A stretch of DNA of 64,000 bases from Sulfuriferula sp. AH1 (GTDB lineage: Bacteria; Pseudomonadota; Gammaproteobacteria; Burkholderiales; Sulfuriferulaceae). Each line of letters starts with the position of its first letter. Position 1 is the stretch's first letter. The notes below the pieces were generated by a model, which was not told where the DNA came from, did no database searches, and was given only the letters and a program-made list of their open reading frames with translations. A program made the translations under genes and the position numbers. Positions 1-11,507 of the stretch are shown in pieces. The DNA is taken from positions 2,418,001-2,482,000 of the forward strand of contig NZ_CP021138.1 of the NCBI RefSeq assembly GCF_002162035.1, read 5' to 3'.

Positions 1-502
1 GGACTGCAGCCAAACCACGCACAAACTTGGTCGGAACTTCATTAAGCGTACGCACAAATTTTGCAACGGGGGCTTGCATGGTGCCCATCAGTTTCGCCAG
101 CAACTCATCGCGGCTAGGCATATTGGCCAAGTTCGCGACGTCTTTTGCATTCATCACGAAATTAGGCATTGCGCCCGCCTTGATCACCAACTTGTCGTTG
201 GTTTTGGCGAAATCAGCAAGCACTTTGGCCGCTGCGACTGGATCCTTGGAAATACCATAAAGCAAGGGACCAACCAATTGCTCAGTCAGGCCTTCAAAGG
301 CAGTTCCGGCTACAGCGCGACGAACCAATGTGTTTTTCAACACACGCAGATACACCCCGTTAGCACGCGCCTTTGCGCGCAAGCCAGTCATGCCCACAAC
401 TTCCATGCCACGGTATTCGGCGACAACGATAGTTTGTGCGCCAACCAGCTCTTCAGCCAACTCAGCTACAACTGCTTTCTTTTCCTCTAGATTCAGACTC
501 AA
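1..502 (-). CDS. rplJ: 50S ribosomal protein L10 (C-terminal end cut by the window)
   Basis: L10 forms the base of the ribosomal stalk and binds the L7/L12 dimers. The translated minus strand begins [10 protein letters not shown] and continues with [20 protein letters not shown]-type text characteristic of L10; 167 codons are visible, so only the last few residues are missing. The start is TTG at 502-500, preceded by a clean GGAGG at 514-510, which decides the start. A TTG start and a long leader fit a gene under autogenous translational control. It lies downstream of rplK-rplA in the usual order; rplL should follow outside the window. Confidence 0.95.
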   Translation of the reverse strand, partial: MSLNLEEKKAVVAELAEELVGAQTIVVAEYRGMEVVGMTGLRAKARANGVYLRVLKNTLVRRAVAGTAFEGLTEQLVGPLLYGISKDPVAAAKVLADFAKTNDKLVIKAGAMPNFVMNAKDVANLANMPSRDELLAKLMGTMQAPVAKFVRTLNEVPTKFVRGLAAV

Positions 503-700
503 GGTCTTACCTCCTTCTATTAACACCGAATGTCACCAGGGGAGAAACCCCGGTAACGCCCGAGAGTCGGCGACCTTTCATCAGGAGTACCATTGCTATG
601 CAAAAGCTTATCCTGTTTCAGGGAACGCCATCTGCGTTGGGAGTGAAATTCCCGGCAATTGCCGGGAACAACAGATTAAATTTGGCAACCAGAATGAATC
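503..700 (-). promoter_or_regulatory. rplJ leader region (probable L10 autoregulatory leader)
   Basis: The 299-bp gap between rplA and rplJ holds no gene. In bacteria this gap normally carries the leader RNA to which L10-L12 binds to repress its own translation. On the minus strand the stretch 530-600 is rich in short self-complementary pieces (for example CCAGGGG/CCCCGG-type pairing near 538-556) close to the Shine-Dalgarno. A perfect 20-bp palindrome at 649-668 lies further upstream. The position and the secondary-structure potential are seen; the assignment to the L10 leader family is inference. Confidence 0.55.
649..668 (-). terminator. Perfect 20-bp palindrome between rplA and rplJ (attenuator/partial terminator candidate)
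   Basis: The sequence TTCCCGGCAATTGCCGGGAA is its own reverse complement and would fold into a stable GC-rich hairpin in the transcript. On the minus strand it is followed by TTTCACTCCC, which is not a good U-tract, so full termination is doubtful. Its place between the rplKA and rplJL units suggests partial termination or an RNA-processing site. Confidence 0.4.
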
Positions 701-801
701 ACCAAACCCCAACGGTCTTTGACAACCTGCCGATACCGAAATATCAACAGCCCAAAGTGCTTTTTGCCTATAGGCCAAATCGTCTTTCGAGCGACATTGA
801 C

Positions 802-1497
802 TTATTGAGCGATACTATTACCATCAATCCGAATACCCACACCCATAGTGCTTGATACCGATATTTTTTTCATGTACACACCCTTGGCAGTAGTAGGTCG
901 CGCTTTATTCAAAGCATCCACCAATGCGGCAAGGTTTTCGCGCAGTGCATCAGCGTCAAACGATGCACGGCCGATAGTACATTGCACGATGCCGCCTTTG
1001 TCTGTACGGTATTGCACCTGACCTGCGCGCGCATTCTTAACTGCGTTGGCCACGTCCGGAGTAACCGTACCCACCTTAGGGTTAGGCATCAAACCGCGAG
1101 GACCGAGTACCTGACCCAGCTGTCCGACAACGCGCATCGCATCCGGACTGGCAATAACCACATCAAAATCCATGCGACCGCCTTTAATTTCAGCTGCCAG
1201 ATCGTCAAAACCGACAATATCCGCACCAGCTTCCAATGCGGCTTTTGCAGCCTCGCCCTGTGCAAACACCGCAACGCGTACGGTCTTGCCGGTACCCCGC
1301 GGCAGCACTACTGAACCACGAACCAATTGATCGGATTTACGTGCATCGATACCCAGATTGACAGCAACGTCAACTGACTCGTCAAATTTTGCAGTCGCAG
1401 TTTCCTTAATCAAATTCAACGCATCGTTTACAGCGTATAATTTGGTACGATCAATTTTTGCGCTGATCGCTTGTTGGCGCTTAGACAGTTTAGCCAT
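802..1497 (-). CDS. rplA: 50S ribosomal protein L1
   Basis: L1 forms the mobile L1 stalk at the E site and represses translation of its own L11-L1 message. At 231 residues it has the normal length and shows the family's beginning MAKLSKRQQ and the central [14 protein letters not shown]-type signature (here [19 protein letters not shown]). Its ATG at 1497 directly abuts the rplK stop codon (TAA then ATG), so the two are translationally coupled. Confidence 0.98.
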   Translation of the reverse strand: MAKLSKRQQAISAKIDRTKLYAVNDALNLIKETATAKFDESVDVAVNLGIDARKSDQLVRGSVVLPRGTGKTVRVAVFAQGEAAKAALEAGADIVGFDDLAAEIKGGRMDFDVVIASPDAMRVVGQLGQVLGPRGLMPNPKVGTVTPDVANAVKNARAGQVQYRTDKGGIVQCTIGRASFDADALRENLAALVDALNKARPTTAKGVYMKKISVSSTMGVGIRIDGNSIAQ

Positions 1498-1929
1498 TTA
1501 TGCACCCTCCACTTCAATACCCATACTGCGTGCACTGCCGGCAATGGTCTTAACTGCCGCATCCATATCCGCAGCAGTCAAGTCAGGCATTTTCGCTTTG
1601 GCAATATCTTCTGCTTGAGCGCGCGTTAATTTGCCCACCTTGTCGGTATGCGGCTTAGGACTGCCTTTTTGTATACCAGCAGCCTTCTTGATCAGAATGG
1701 TCGCAGGCGGCGTCTTCATCACAAACGTGAAGCTCTTGTCTGCATATGCAGTAATTACTACCGGAATTGGCAAACCAGGCTCCAGACCTTGGGTTTGGGC
1801 ATTAAATGCCTTACAAAATTCCATGATATTCAGACCGCGCTGACCTAACGCAGGGCCAATGGGGGGGCTGGGGTTTGCTTTACCAGCCGGGACTTGCAGC
1901 TTAACGTAGCCAACGATTTTCTTTGCCAC
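1498..1929 (-). CDS. rplK: 50S ribosomal protein L11
   Basis: L11 sits at the GTPase-associated centre of the 50S subunit and is needed for RelA stimulation. The 143-residue product has the N-terminal [20 protein letters not shown] and the proline-rich [11 protein letters not shown] motif of the family. The start is GTG at 1929-1927 with GGAGAAAC upstream on the minus strand. It lies 109 bp after nusG and is the first gene of the L11 unit. Confidence 0.98.
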   Translation of the reverse strand: MAKKIVGYVKLQVPAGKANPSPPIGPALGQRGLNIMEFCKAFNAQTQGLEPGLPIPVVITAYADKSFTFVMKTPPATILIKKAAGIQKGSPKPHTDKVGKLTRAQAEDIAKAKMPDLTAADMDAAVKTIAGSARSMGIEVEGA

Positions 1930-2038
1930 TAGAGTTTCTCCTTAAAATGGGTAATAACGGATCTCGCGAAAAATACTCACCGACCCTCCCCGTGAATTAC
2001 AGGATGCACGCCATCGGGTTTGCCTTCCTGCTACAACA

Positions 2039-2572
2039 TCAGGTTTTTTCCACCTGACCAAAATCCAATTCAACCGGCGTTGCGCGACCGAAAATAAGCA
2101 CGGACACCCGCAACTTGCTCTTATCGTAATTAACTTCTTCTACATTACCGTTGAAATCGTTAAATGGACCATCGATTACACGTACCGATTCACCCACTTC
2201 AAACAGTATCTTGGGCCGAGGTTTCTCGACACCTTCTTGAATTTGATGCAGAATCGCATCAACTTCTTTTGTGCTTATCGGGGTAGGCTTCATTGCCGTA
2301 CCACCTACGAATCCCGTTACTTTTGGCGTATCTTTAATCAAATGCCATGTCTCGTCATTCATTTCCATTTCGACCAGCACATAGCCCGGAAAGAATTTGC
2401 GCTCGGATATGGACTTTTGCCCACCCTTCATTTCAATAACTTCTTCTACAGGCACCAGAATCTGACCGAACTTATCCTGCATGCCCGCACGTTCGATGCG
2501 CTCCAGCAGGGTGCGCTGAACCGTTTTTTCGAAGCCAGAATAGGCGTGCACTACATACCAGCGTTTACTCAT
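2039..2572 (-). CDS. nusG: Transcription termination/antitermination protein NusG
   Basis: NusG travels with RNA polymerase, suppresses pausing, and links transcription to Rho or to the ribosome. The 177-residue sequence begins [19 protein letters not shown], the typical NGN domain, and ends with a KOW domain around [19 protein letters not shown]. Its ATG overlaps the secE stop in an ATGA tetranucleotide, which implies coupled translation. Confidence 0.98.
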   Translation of the reverse strand: MSKRWYVVHAYSGFEKTVQRTLLERIERAGMQDKFGQILVPVEEVIEMKGGQKSISERKFFPGYVLVEMEMNDETWHLIKDTPKVTGFVGGTAMKPTPISTKEVDAILHQIQEGVEKPRPKILFEVGESVRVIDGPFNDFNGNVEEVNYDKSKLRVSVLIFGRATPVELDFGQVEKT

Positions 2573-2919
2573 GTATCACTCCGCCCCATCAGCAATTTAA
2601 CAGCCCATAACAAACCCGCATCAACAAACCACAGGAACAATGCCATTACTACGACGAATACAAACACGATACCGGTTGTCTGCATTGTTTCCTTACGAGT
2701 CGGCCATACCACTTTACGCGCTTCAGTCACCGAATCCTGCGAAAAAGCAAAGAAACTTTGACCCAGCTGGGTATACCAAAGTATAGCTATTGCAGCAATT
2801 ACACCGCCCAGCACCACAGCCAACCGGATTACAGCAGCACTCTCTGAGAAATAATAAAAGCCGGCCATGCCCGCAATTACCATCAGCGCAGCAGCCAGCA
2901 ATTTGATTTTTTCGGTCAT
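2569..2919 (-). CDS. secE: Preprotein translocase subunit SecE
   Basis: SecE clamps SecY in the inner-membrane protein channel. The 116-residue product has three hydrophobic segments (about residues 8-26, 31-50 and 88-110) and the conserved cytoplasmic motif [17 protein letters not shown] just before the last one. The three-helix form is usual in proteobacteria. It follows tRNA-Trp and precedes nusG, the canonical order. Confidence 0.97.
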   Translation of the reverse strand: MTEKIKLLAAALMVIAGMAGFYYFSESAAVIRLAVVLGGVIAAIAILWYTQLGQSFFAFSQDSVTEARKVVWPTRKETMQTTGIVFVFVVVMALFLWFVDAGLLWAVKLLMGRSDT

Positions 2920-2974
2920 CTGAACCCTGTGAGACTTACTTTTAACAGCAAGACGGTCACACTCCCGTTAAATT

Positions 2975-3050
2975 TGGCAGGCCAGGAGGGCCTCGAACCC
3001 CCAACCCTCGGTTTTGGAGACCGATACTCTGCCAATTGAGCTACTGGCCT
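2975..3050 (-). tRNA. tRNA-Trp (CCA)
   Basis: The minus strand folds as a full cloverleaf: acceptor AGGCCAG/CTGGCCT, anticodon loop CTCCAAA giving CCA, T-arm with GGTTCGAGGCC, and an encoded 3' CCA at 2977-2975. It sits between tuf and secE, as in many beta- and gammaproteobacteria, and is probably cut from the tuf-secE transcript. Confidence 0.97.
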
Positions 3051-3120
3051 ATTAAAAAACATATCGGGCTTGCTTGCAAGAGACCTCGCCTCTCGCAAGC
3101 AACCCCGAACATTGCTTCAA

Positions 3121-4311
<1,191 letters not shown>

Positions 4312-4357
4312 GATGTATATCCTCTCAGCCAAACGATGACTACAAAATATCAATAAT

Positions 4358-4432
<75 letters not shown>

Positions 4433-4484
4433 GTACAACTTACTTTAACTACCAAACTACCAAAGCCCATTAGAGCAAAGTAAC

Positions 4485-4558
4485 TGGAGCGGGTGAAGGG
4501 AATCGAACCCTCGTCATAAGTTTGGAAAACTTCTGCTCTACCATTGAGCTACACCCGC
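4485..4558 (-). tRNA. tRNA-Gly (TCC)
   Basis: Acceptor GCGGGTG/CACCCGC, D-arm GCTC...GAGC, anticodon loop TTTCCAA (TCC), T-loop TTCGATT and an encoded CCA at 4487-4485 are all visible on the minus strand. It is the middle member of the Tyr-Gly-Thr cluster ahead of tuf. Confidence 0.96.
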
Positions 4559-4631
4559 AAACACTTGCCGAATGATGCTTTCAGGACCAGAGCGAATGCG
4601 CAATCCATAACATCATACACAACCCAAATTC

Positions 4632-4716
<85 letters not shown>

Positions 4717-4755
4717 AAAACAAGCCAAACATTATCTTATATGGCTTGAATTTTG

Positions 4756-5847
4756 TCAAACATTAAATCGAAAATGCATCACATCACCATCGCGAACAAT
4801 ATACTCCTTGCCCTCAAGTCGCATTTTCCCAGCTTCTTTTGCGCCTTGCTCACCCTTGCACGCTACAAAATCATCATAACCGATAACTTCGGCACGAATA
4901 AATCCGCGCTCAAAGTCGGTATGAATGACGCCAGCCGCCTGGGGCGCGGTACTGCCTTTATGAATAGTCCAGGCGCGCACTTCCTTTACGCCGGCAGTAA
5001 AATAGGTTTCCAGACCAAGCAAACTATATGCTGCCTGAATCAAACGATTCAATCCAGGTTCAGTCTGCCCCAGATCCGCAAGAAAAATGGCCTTATCGGC
5101 CTCATCCATATCGACCATTTCTGCTTCCAGCGCGGCGCACACCACTACTACCGGCGCACCCTCCGCAGCAGCAAAGGTGCGCACGCGGTCGAGCAGCGGG
5201 TTATTTTCAAATCCATTGTCATCGACGTTGGCTGTGTACAGCACAGGTTTCGCCGTCAGCAGACACAGCGGTTTGAGCAAATCCCGCTGATCGCTATCCA
5301 GATTCATCGCATACACAGGCTTTCCGGTATCCAGATGAGCGCGTACCAAATCGATCAGCGCCACCATTTTCACCGCTTCCTTGTCACCCGAACGCGCAGT
5401 TTTCTGATAACGCGTCAACGCCTTTTCCAGCGTCGCCAGATCCGCAAGCGCCAGCTCGGTCTGTATCGTTTCTATATCCGCAATCGGATCAACCTTGCCC
5501 GCCACGTGCACCACGTTATCATCCTGGAAGCAGCGCACAACGTGCGTGATCGCGTCAGTCTCACGGATATTCGCCAGAAACTGATTACCCAGGCCTTCAC
5601 CCTTGGAAGCACCCGCAACCAGCCCCGCAATATCCACAAACTCAACAATAGCCGGCAATGTTCGCTCCGGCTTGACGATTTGCGCCAAGACCTCCATGCG
5701 CGGATCCGGCACTTCAACTACACCGGTATTGGGCTCAATTGTGCAGAAGGGATAATTCTCCGCTGCAATGCCGGCGCGCGTCAGCGCATTGAACAAGGTA
5801 GATTTCCCGACGTTGGGCAAGCCAACTATGCCGCATTTAAGACTCAT
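4756..5847 (-). CDS. ychF: Redox-regulated ATPase YchF (Obg-like)
   Basis: YchF is a P-loop ATPase of the Obg group that binds ribosomes and modulates stress responses. The 363-residue product starts [17 protein letters not shown] (G1, residues 8-16), has the G3-like DIAGLV, and ends with a TGS domain ([19 protein letters not shown], near residue 310). It begins 5 bp after pth, the usual pth-ychF pair, and forms the end of the prs-rplY-pth-ychF run. Confidence 0.97.
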   Translation of the reverse strand: MSLKCGIVGLPNVGKSTLFNALTRAGIAAENYPFCTIEPNTGVVEVPDPRMEVLAQIVKPERTLPAIVEFVDIAGLVAGASKGEGLGNQFLANIRETDAITHVVRCFQDDNVVHVAGKVDPIADIETIQTELALADLATLEKALTRYQKTARSGDKEAVKMVALIDLVRAHLDTGKPVYAMNLDSDQRDLLKPLCLLTAKPVLYTANVDDNGFENNPLLDRVRTFAAAEGAPVVVVCAALEAEMVDMDEADKAIFLADLGQTEPGLNRLIQAAYSLLGLETYFTAGVKEVRAWTIHKGSTAPQAAGVIHTDFERGFIRAEVIGYDDFVACKGEQGAKEAGKMRLEGKEYIVRDGDVMHFRFNV

Positions 5848-5852
5848 AATTA

Positions 5853-6428
5853 TTACGCTTTAGTGTGCAGTTTAAGCATCGCGGCTGCAAAATCACCGCG
5901 CAATATCTCTGGCAATACACCCAGACTCTGTATTATGACTGACTCGATCAAGTCAGCCTCATCGGTTCGAGGCGGATTAAGCACGTAGTTTGCCACTTCG
6001 TTTTTTTGGCCGGGATGACCGATACCCAAACGCAGCCGCCAGAATTGCGGCGAACCCAACTGCGCCGCAATATCTTTCAAACCATTATGCCCACCATGCC
6101 CGCCCCCTTGCTTTAATCGGGCCACACCCGGGGGCAAATCCAGTTCATCGTGAACAACCAGAATTTCATCAGGTACGATTTTATAAAATCGCGCCAGCGC
6201 TGCAACCGATTTGCCACTCAGATTCATGAAAGTTTGCGGCATCAGAAGATTGATTTCCGCTGCATTCATACCGCGACCCGCCACACCAAAAAAACGGGAC
6301 TCCGGCTTCAACACCACGCGCAAATTTTCAGCACATTGTGTTAACCACCAGAATCCCGCATTGTGACGCGTCCGGGCATAATCACGCCCCGGGTTACCCA
6401 AACCCACTATAAGCCGTATCGCCGTCAT
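5853..6428 (-). CDS. pth: Peptidyl-tRNA hydrolase
   Basis: Pth frees tRNA from dropped-off peptidyl-tRNA. The 191-residue protein has the N-terminal [20 protein letters not shown] signature containing the catalytic His, the [10 protein letters not shown] motif, and the [11 protein letters not shown] motif with the catalytic Asp. It lies 12 bp after rplY. Confidence 0.98.
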   Translation of the reverse strand: MTAIRLIVGLGNPGRDYARTRHNAGFWWLTQCAENLRVVLKPESRFFGVAGRGMNAAEINLLMPQTFMNLSGKSVAALARFYKIVPDEILVVHDELDLPPGVARLKQGGGHGGHNGLKDIAAQLGSPQFWRLRLGIGHPGQKNEVANYVLNPPRTDEADLIESVIIQSLGVLPEILRGDFAAAMLKLHTKA

Positions 6429-6440
6429 GGGCCGGGATGA

Positions 6441-7031
6441 TTACTCGGCCGCTTCTTCCGCGACAACACCGCGTGGTACGACAATGGTTGCCACAGCAGG
6501 ATTTTCACCCTTGTGAGCAGCAACAGCTTCCACACCAGCAGGCAATTTCAATTCGGAAACGTGAATGGAATGGCCGGCGGCAAGGTCAGACAAGTCCACT
6601 TCAATGAATTCAGGCAGATTATCGACCAAGCAGGACACATCGAGTTCGGTCATGATGTGGCTAACGTTACCACCCGACAATTTAACACCTGGCGCCACAT
6701 CGGCATTGATGAAATGCAACGGCACGCTGACATGAATCTTATGGGTTTTATCTACGCGCTGAAAATCGACGTGCTGAACTTCGACGCGGAATGGGTGCAT
6801 GATAAAATCACGCAACAGCACGGCTTCCTTGACGCCATCCAGATTCATGGTCAGCACGGACGCATGAAACGACTCGCGCTTCAACGCGTAATAAAGCGCG
6901 TTATGATCCACTTCGATATTGACTGCCGGCTTATCACCACCATAGATAACACCTGGGGTCTTGCCACTACGACGCAGGCGGCGGCTCGCACCCTTACCCT
7001 GTACGTCACGTTTTTGAGCGATTACTTCCAT
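6441..7031 (-). CDS. rplY: 50S ribosomal protein L25/general stress protein Ctc
   Basis: This protein binds 5S rRNA. At 196 residues it is the long, two-domain (Ctc/TL5) form: an L25 domain (about 1-90, with [19 protein letters not shown]) and a beta-rich C-terminal domain ending in [11 protein letters not shown]. The neighbour order prs-rplY-pth is conserved in proteobacteria. Confidence 0.97.
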   Translation of the reverse strand: MEVIAQKRDVQGKGASRRLRRSGKTPGVIYGGDKPAVNIEVDHNALYYALKRESFHASVLTMNLDGVKEAVLLRDFIMHPFRVEVQHVDFQRVDKTHKIHVSVPLHFINADVAPGVKLSGGNVSHIMTELDVSCLVDNLPEFIEVDLSDLAAGHSIHVSELKLPAGVEAVAAHKGENPAVATIVVPRGVVAEEAAE

Positions 7032-7141
7032 TTTCTACTCCAGTTAAAAAGGCTGCGACAACTTTGAAGCAACCCAAGGTTAATTCATCCCCGCGACCAG
7101 GCGATGAACACATGATGGATGCTTGCGCATCCACCGAAAAA

Positions 7142-8092
7142 TCACTCCATGAACAAAGAGCTGACCGAGTCTTCGTTACTGATCCGACGCATGGTCTCGG
7201 CCAACAGCTCCGCTACCGACAATTGACGTATGCGCGGACTGGCTTTCGCATCCTCTCGCAGTGGAATCGTATCGGTCACAACCAGCTCGTCCAACGCCGA
7301 TTGATTGATGCGCTGCACGGCCGTACCCGATAACACCGGATGCGTGCAGTAAGCCAGCACCCGCTTCGCTCCGCGATCTTTTAACGCCTGAGCAGCTTCG
7401 CACAGCGTGTTTGCGGTATCAACCATGTCGTCCATGATGATACAGGTACGCCCTTCAACATCACCGATGATATTCATCACCTTCGCCACATTTGGCTTGG
7501 GGCGACGTTTGTCGATAATCGCCAGATCCGATTCCAGTCGTTTTGCCAGCGCGCGTGCGCGCACTACACCGCCTACGTCCGGCGACACCACAATCAGATC
7601 GGGATAGGACTGTTTCCACACATCACCCAGCAGGATAGGCGACGCATAAATATTATCTACAGGGATATCAAAAAAGCCCTGAATCTGGTCCGCGTGCAAA
7701 TCCATCGTCAGCAAACGATCGATACCTGCACCGGTCAGCATGTTCGCCACCACCTTGGCAGTGATCGCAACCCGCGCCGAACGCGGACGGCGATCCTGGC
7801 GTGCGTAGCCGAAATACGGGATAGCGGCCGTAATGCGGCCCGCCGATGCCCGGCGCAATGCATCGACCATCACCATGATTTCCATCAGGCTATCGTTGGT
7901 CGGCACGCAAGTCGATTGCAACACGAACACGTCTTTGCCACGCACATGCTCCAGTAACTCAACCATCACTTCGCCATCCGAGAAGCGTGCTACCGTTGCG
8001 CGCCCTAGATGGATATTCAGATGACGCACCACATCCTCGGCCAATCTCGGATTAGCATTCCCGGTAAACACCATCAAGCTATCGTAGGCCAC
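7142..8092 (-). CDS. prs: Ribose-phosphate pyrophosphokinase (PRPP synthetase)
   Basis: Prs makes PRPP from ribose 5-phosphate and ATP for nucleotide, His and Trp synthesis. The 316-residue class I enzyme has the flexible-loop motif [11 protein letters not shown], the metal-binding [15 protein letters not shown], and the PRPP motif [13 protein letters not shown]. The start is GTG at 8092 with GGGGTGAG upstream; an ATG six codons in is the alternative. It follows tRNA-Gln and a hairpin terminator. Confidence 0.98.
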   Translation of the reverse strand: MAYDSLMVFTGNANPRLAEDVVRHLNIHLGRATVARFSDGEVMVELLEHVRGKDVFVLQSTCVPTNDSLMEIMVMVDALRRASAGRITAAIPYFGYARQDRRPRSARVAITAKVVANMLTGAGIDRLLTMDLHADQIQGFFDIPVDNIYASPILLGDVWKQSYPDLIVVSPDVGGVVRARALAKRLESDLAIIDKRRPKPNVAKVMNIIGDVEGRTCIIMDDMVDTANTLCEAAQALKDRGAKRVLAYCTHPVLSGTAVQRINQSALDELVVTDTIPLREDAKASPRIRQLSVAELLAETMRRISNEDSVSSLFME

Positions 8093-8144
8093 AACTCACC
8101 CCGCAAAACCTTAAGTACAGAAGACGAACTTTAACTCAAGGACA

Positions 8145-8187
8145 AAAAATAAAAGCGTGTAACGACACATTACACGCTTTTATTTTA
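8145..8187 (-). terminator. Intrinsic terminator between tRNA-Gln and prs
   Basis: A perfect 12-bp stem, AAAAGCGTGTAA (8151-8162) with TTACACGCTTTT (8170-8181), encloses a 7-nt loop. A-rich and T-rich flanks on the two sides extend the stem and give ATTTTTT on the minus strand. It should end transcripts reading out of tRNA-Gln; the symmetry could let it act in both directions. Confidence 0.85.
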
Positions 8188-8209
8188 TCACTATAAGTCA
8201 CTACACATT

Positions 8210-8284
8210 TGGCAGGGGAGGCAGGGATCGAACCTGCGAATGTCGGAATCAAAATCCGATGCCTTACCACTTGGCGACTCCCCT
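8210..8284 (-). tRNA. tRNA-Gln (TTG)
   Basis: The cloverleaf has acceptor AGGGGAG/CTCCCCT, anticodon stem TCGGA/TCCGA with loop TTTTGAT (TTG), T-arm GCAGG-TTCGATC-CCTGC and an encoded CCA at 8212-8210. It sits between ispE and prs, a placement common in beta- and gammaproteobacteria. Confidence 0.97.
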
Positions 8285-8319
8285 GTTGTTACTTGCGCAA
8301 CGCAAGCCTGCAAACCGGC

Positions 8320-9171
8320 TTACTTCGCTAAATCATAAAGCGGATGCCTGTCCATGCCGCGCGCTACAAACCCGCGCATATTCCCGGGCAGCAATGCATA
8401 TACTTTCTGTGCCTGCATCTCGTCGGCAAACTCTGCGAAAACGCACGCTCCCGACCCAGTCATCCGCGCTGGCGCATACTGGTTTAACCAAGCCAAATAC
8501 TCTGCCACTACCGGATACTCCAAACACGCTACAGCTTGCAAATCATTTCGTGTCAGGCCCAACAATTGTGCAGCCTCGGAAAAGTCCGTTATTCTGATGC
8601 TTTTACTGTCTCTTGTCAATTGCTGATGTGCAAAAATCTTTGGTGTGGACACATGCACAGGCGGGACAAGCACCAAATACCAGGCGGGACTGAGCGTCAC
8701 GGCCTGCAGCTGCTCACCGATGCCTTGGGCAAATGCGCTTTGCCCGAACACGAATACCGGTACATCGGCGCCCAGCTGCAAAGCCAGCGTCTGCAAACGC
8801 TCGCGCGGCCAGTTTAATCGCCACAGCCGATTCAATCCCAGCAGCACACTTGCCGCATCCGAACTGCCTCCGCCCAGACCGCCGCCCATCGGCAAGCGCT
8901 TATCCAGGCTTATCTCCACACCAAGCGACACAGCCGCGGTCTGCTGCAACAAGCGCGCAGCACGCACACACAGATCCTGTTCTTCCGGTACGCCGGCCAA
9001 CGGGTGTACGCGCACGATACGCTCATCATGACGCAAACGCAGGTGCACAATATCGCCATAATCAACAAAACGAAAAACTGTTTCGAGCAAATGATAACCG
9101 TCCGACCGGCGACCGATGACATGCAGAAACAAATTCAGCTTGGCCGGTGCGGGGCAATTGATTTCGTTCAT
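8320..9171 (-). CDS. ispE: 4-diphosphocytidyl-2-C-methyl-D-erythritol kinase
   Basis: IspE phosphorylates CDP-methylerythritol in the MEP isoprenoid pathway. The 283-residue GHMP kinase has the N-terminal PAPAKLNLFLHV, the glycine-rich ATP loop PMGGGLGGGSSDAA (about residues 95-108) and the C-terminal MTGSGACVF. It overlaps lolB by 4 bp (ATGA), the standard lolB-ispE arrangement. Confidence 0.98.
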   Translation of the reverse strand: MNEINCPAPAKLNLFLHVIGRRSDGYHLLETVFRFVDYGDIVHLRLRHDERIVRVHPLAGVPEEQDLCVRAARLLQQTAAVSLGVEISLDKRLPMGGGLGGGSSDAASVLLGLNRLWRLNWPRERLQTLALQLGADVPVFVFGQSAFAQGIGEQLQAVTLSPAWYLVLVPPVHVSTPKIFAHQQLTRDSKSIRITDFSEAAQLLGLTRNDLQAVACLEYPVVAEYLAWLNQYAPARMTGSGACVFAEFADEMQAQKVYALLPGNMRGFVARGMDRHPLYDLAK

Positions 9172-9746
9172 TCCAGCCCTGCCAGCTTCCAGTCGCCGAT
9201 CGCCAGACGCACTTCTACACCTCGCCCGACAAGAGTCAATTTATTAGGCAGATTCACGCCGCCTACTTGCTGCCAACGGCTGTAAGTCACCACCCAGCCC
9301 GCCTGAGTCAAACGCGTAATACCATGTTCAGCATCCTGCTGCACTTGATAGGTCTGGTCCGGCGCCGCATGGCCTACGATCCAGTAAGCAAGATTTTCCA
9401 GTGGCAACTGCCAACCCAATAAGCGCTCAGTCAAATCCGCGACATTTTGCGCACGATGCGTTTTTTGCTCACTATCGACCAGCGTCACTCCATCGGCGTC
9501 ACGGGTAAGCGCAGTTAAAGTTTGCCCCAATGGCGTAGACAGGGTCAGGTTATCGATCTCTGGACGGTGCCGCCAGTGTATCGCAGCGGAAGAGCTATCA
9601 TTCCGGTAACGCACAGCCATGCGCCCATCCAGCTCGAACCGTTCCTGCACGGCCTGATTCAGGCCCGGCACAGCGATCCGGGGCGGCGCGCTCGCGCATC
9701 CCGTCAAAACCGACGCAACCAGCATTAACCACCAGCGCATCATCAA
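9168..9746 (-). CDS. lolB: Outer-membrane lipoprotein assembly protein LolB
   Basis: LolB accepts lipoproteins from LolA and inserts them in the outer membrane. The 192-residue product has a lipoprotein signal (VASVLTGCAS, Cys at about residue 17) and the LolB body with FELDGRMAVRYRN and a Trp/Leu-rich hydrophobic cavity region. Several ATGs lie at the start (MMMRWW), so the exact first residue is uncertain by one or two codons. It abuts the TPR gene upstream. Confidence 0.93.
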   Translation of the reverse strand: MMMRWWLMLVASVLTGCASAPPRIAVPGLNQAVQERFELDGRMAVRYRNDSSSAAIHWRHRPEIDNLTLSTPLGQTLTALTRDADGVTLVDSEQKTHRAQNVADLTERLLGWQLPLENLAYWIVGHAAPDQTYQVQQDAEHGITRLTQAGWVVTYSRWQQVGGVNLPNKLTLVGRGVEVRLAIGDWKLAGLE

Positions 9747-11447
9747 CTACTTGAATTTCGCCATCACATCAAGCAGCGCCTGATTGTTCGGGCTGCTCGT
9801 CAACGCAGTCTGCCATAATTTGCGTGCCTCGTCACGCTTGCCTTGCGCCCACAACACCTCACCCAGATGCGCAGCGATTTCGGGATCGGGACGCGCACTG
9901 AATGCGCGGTGCAAATACTCCACGGCAATGTCCAATTTACCCAGACGGTATTGCGCCCATCCCATGCTATCAAGTATAAAAGGATCATTCGGTGCAAGCT
10001 TAAGCGCCTGTTCCAATAACGCCACCGCCTCGGGCAGTCTTATATTATGATCAGCCAGGGTATACCCTAATGCATTCAGCGCTTGCGCGTGTTCGGGCTG
10101 CAACTTCAGCAGATGGCGCAAATCCTTCTCCATCACATCCAGATGATTCAAACGCTCGGCGGCCATGGCATGATCATACAGCAGCTCGATCGAATCCGGG
10201 CGAGTTGCCAGCGCTTCGCCCAGCAATTCATAGACCCCCGCATCGTCTTTGGCTTCACGCAGCAAGTCGGCCTCGGCCTGAATCAGGCGCACGCGATCAG
10301 CATCATTATCGACCTTGATTGCATGCAGGTAAGTACGCGCTGCCGCCAGTCTGCCCTGTTTTGCAAGCAGTTTGGCGTATTTTGCCTGCGCGATTAAATA
10401 TTGCGGGCCTTTGGGCACAGCCTGATACCAGGATGCGGCCTCGTCATTCCGTCCTCGCGCTTCCGCAACCTGCCCCAGATAAATCTGCACCGCGCTCGAA
10501 TCGACATAGTTCAATTTCAGCGCCGACCTGAAGGCCGCGTCAGCCGCGTCCAGATCATTCATCTGCAATGAAATCAAACCTATTGCCAACTGCATCTCCG
10601 GACTGTCCGGCACCACTTTTGCCAATATGCGGAATTGGTCACGCGCTTCCGGCAAACGATTCTGATTCAGCAAAGCGCGCGCGTAACCCAACCGCAATTC
10701 CTTGGCATCGGGGTAGCGCTTGAGATAATCCTGAGCGTAGGTATTACCATCGAATTTACCATCCCGGCTCAATATCTCCAGGCGCAATAACGCTGCCGCT
10801 TCCCAATCCGGCTTGAGCTTGTGCAGCACATCCAGTTCAGCCAACGCCAAATCAAATTTCCCGGCGCGGGCGGCAGCCTGAGCCAATACCAGATGCGCCT
10901 CGGGCAAATCAGGATAAGGCTGCGCCAGCTCCTGCACCAGCGCCAGCCCGGCAGTCTTGTCCGGCTGAGCACCCAGCATCGCTCCCAGATGGATGAATGC
11001 CGCACCCGCATTCTCGCGATTAGCGGCCAGCAATTGCTGCAAATAAGGTTTGGCGTCGGCCAATTTGCCGCCCCCTAACAATATCGAGGCCGCCGTCTGG
11101 CGTGCACTAACCGATTGCGGCTCCAGATCCAGCCATAATTTCGAAGCCGATTCCGCTGCTTTGGCTTGACGTGCGTATAACGCAATCTCGGTTGCACGTT
11201 TGGCAATACGCGGATCGCGCGTAGTTTTAGCCAGATCCAGATAGGCTTCGCTCGCCAGCGCCAGATCGCCGCGCTGCCCCGCAATCTCGGCAACCAGGAA
11301 TTGATACAATATCTGGTTGGTAAGCACTTGCTTGGGTAGTTTTTCTTCTTCGGCAACCGCCTTCGACGTTGGCGTTGCTGCCATAACCGGCGTCAGCGCT
11401 GACAAGGTGGCACTTAACACTATGATGTAAAAAGCAGACAGACGCAT
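9747..11447 (-). CDS. Exported tetratricopeptide-repeat protein
   Basis: A 566-residue protein with a signal peptide (cleavage after PVMA, about residue 23) and TPR units through most of its length, clearest at residues 440-560 (ALNALGYTLADHNIRLPEAV; PFILDSMGWAQYRLGKLDIA). TPR proteins are scaffolds; this one should act in the periplasm or on a membrane. Its place directly before lolB-ispE is seen in many betaproteobacteria and suggests an envelope role, but no specific partner can be named. Confidence 0.85.
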   Translation of the reverse strand: MRLSAFYIIVLSATLSALTPVMAATPTSKAVAEEEKLPKQVLTNQILYQFLVAEIAGQRGDLALASEAYLDLAKTTRDPRIAKRATEIALYARQAKAAESASKLWLDLEPQSVSARQTAASILLGGGKLADAKPYLQQLLAANRENAGAAFIHLGAMLGAQPDKTAGLALVQELAQPYPDLPEAHLVLAQAAARAGKFDLALAELDVLHKLKPDWEAAALLRLEILSRDGKFDGNTYAQDYLKRYPDAKELRLGYARALLNQNRLPEARDQFRILAKVVPDSPEMQLAIGLISLQMNDLDAADAAFRSALKLNYVDSSAVQIYLGQVAEARGRNDEAASWYQAVPKGPQYLIAQAKYAKLLAKQGRLAAARTYLHAIKVDNDADRVRLIQAEADLLREAKDDAGVYELLGEALATRPDSIELLYDHAMAAERLNHLDVMEKDLRHLLKLQPEHAQALNALGYTLADHNIRLPEAVALLEQALKLAPNDPFILDSMGWAQYRLGKLDIAVEYLHRAFSARPDPEIAAHLGEVLWAQGKRDEARKLWQTALTSSPNNQALLDVMAKFK

Positions 11448-11507
11448 TTCGTTATTCCAGGTTAATTTATCGATTAGAAGCCGGTAAAGAGCTATAGGTT
11501 CATTTCA

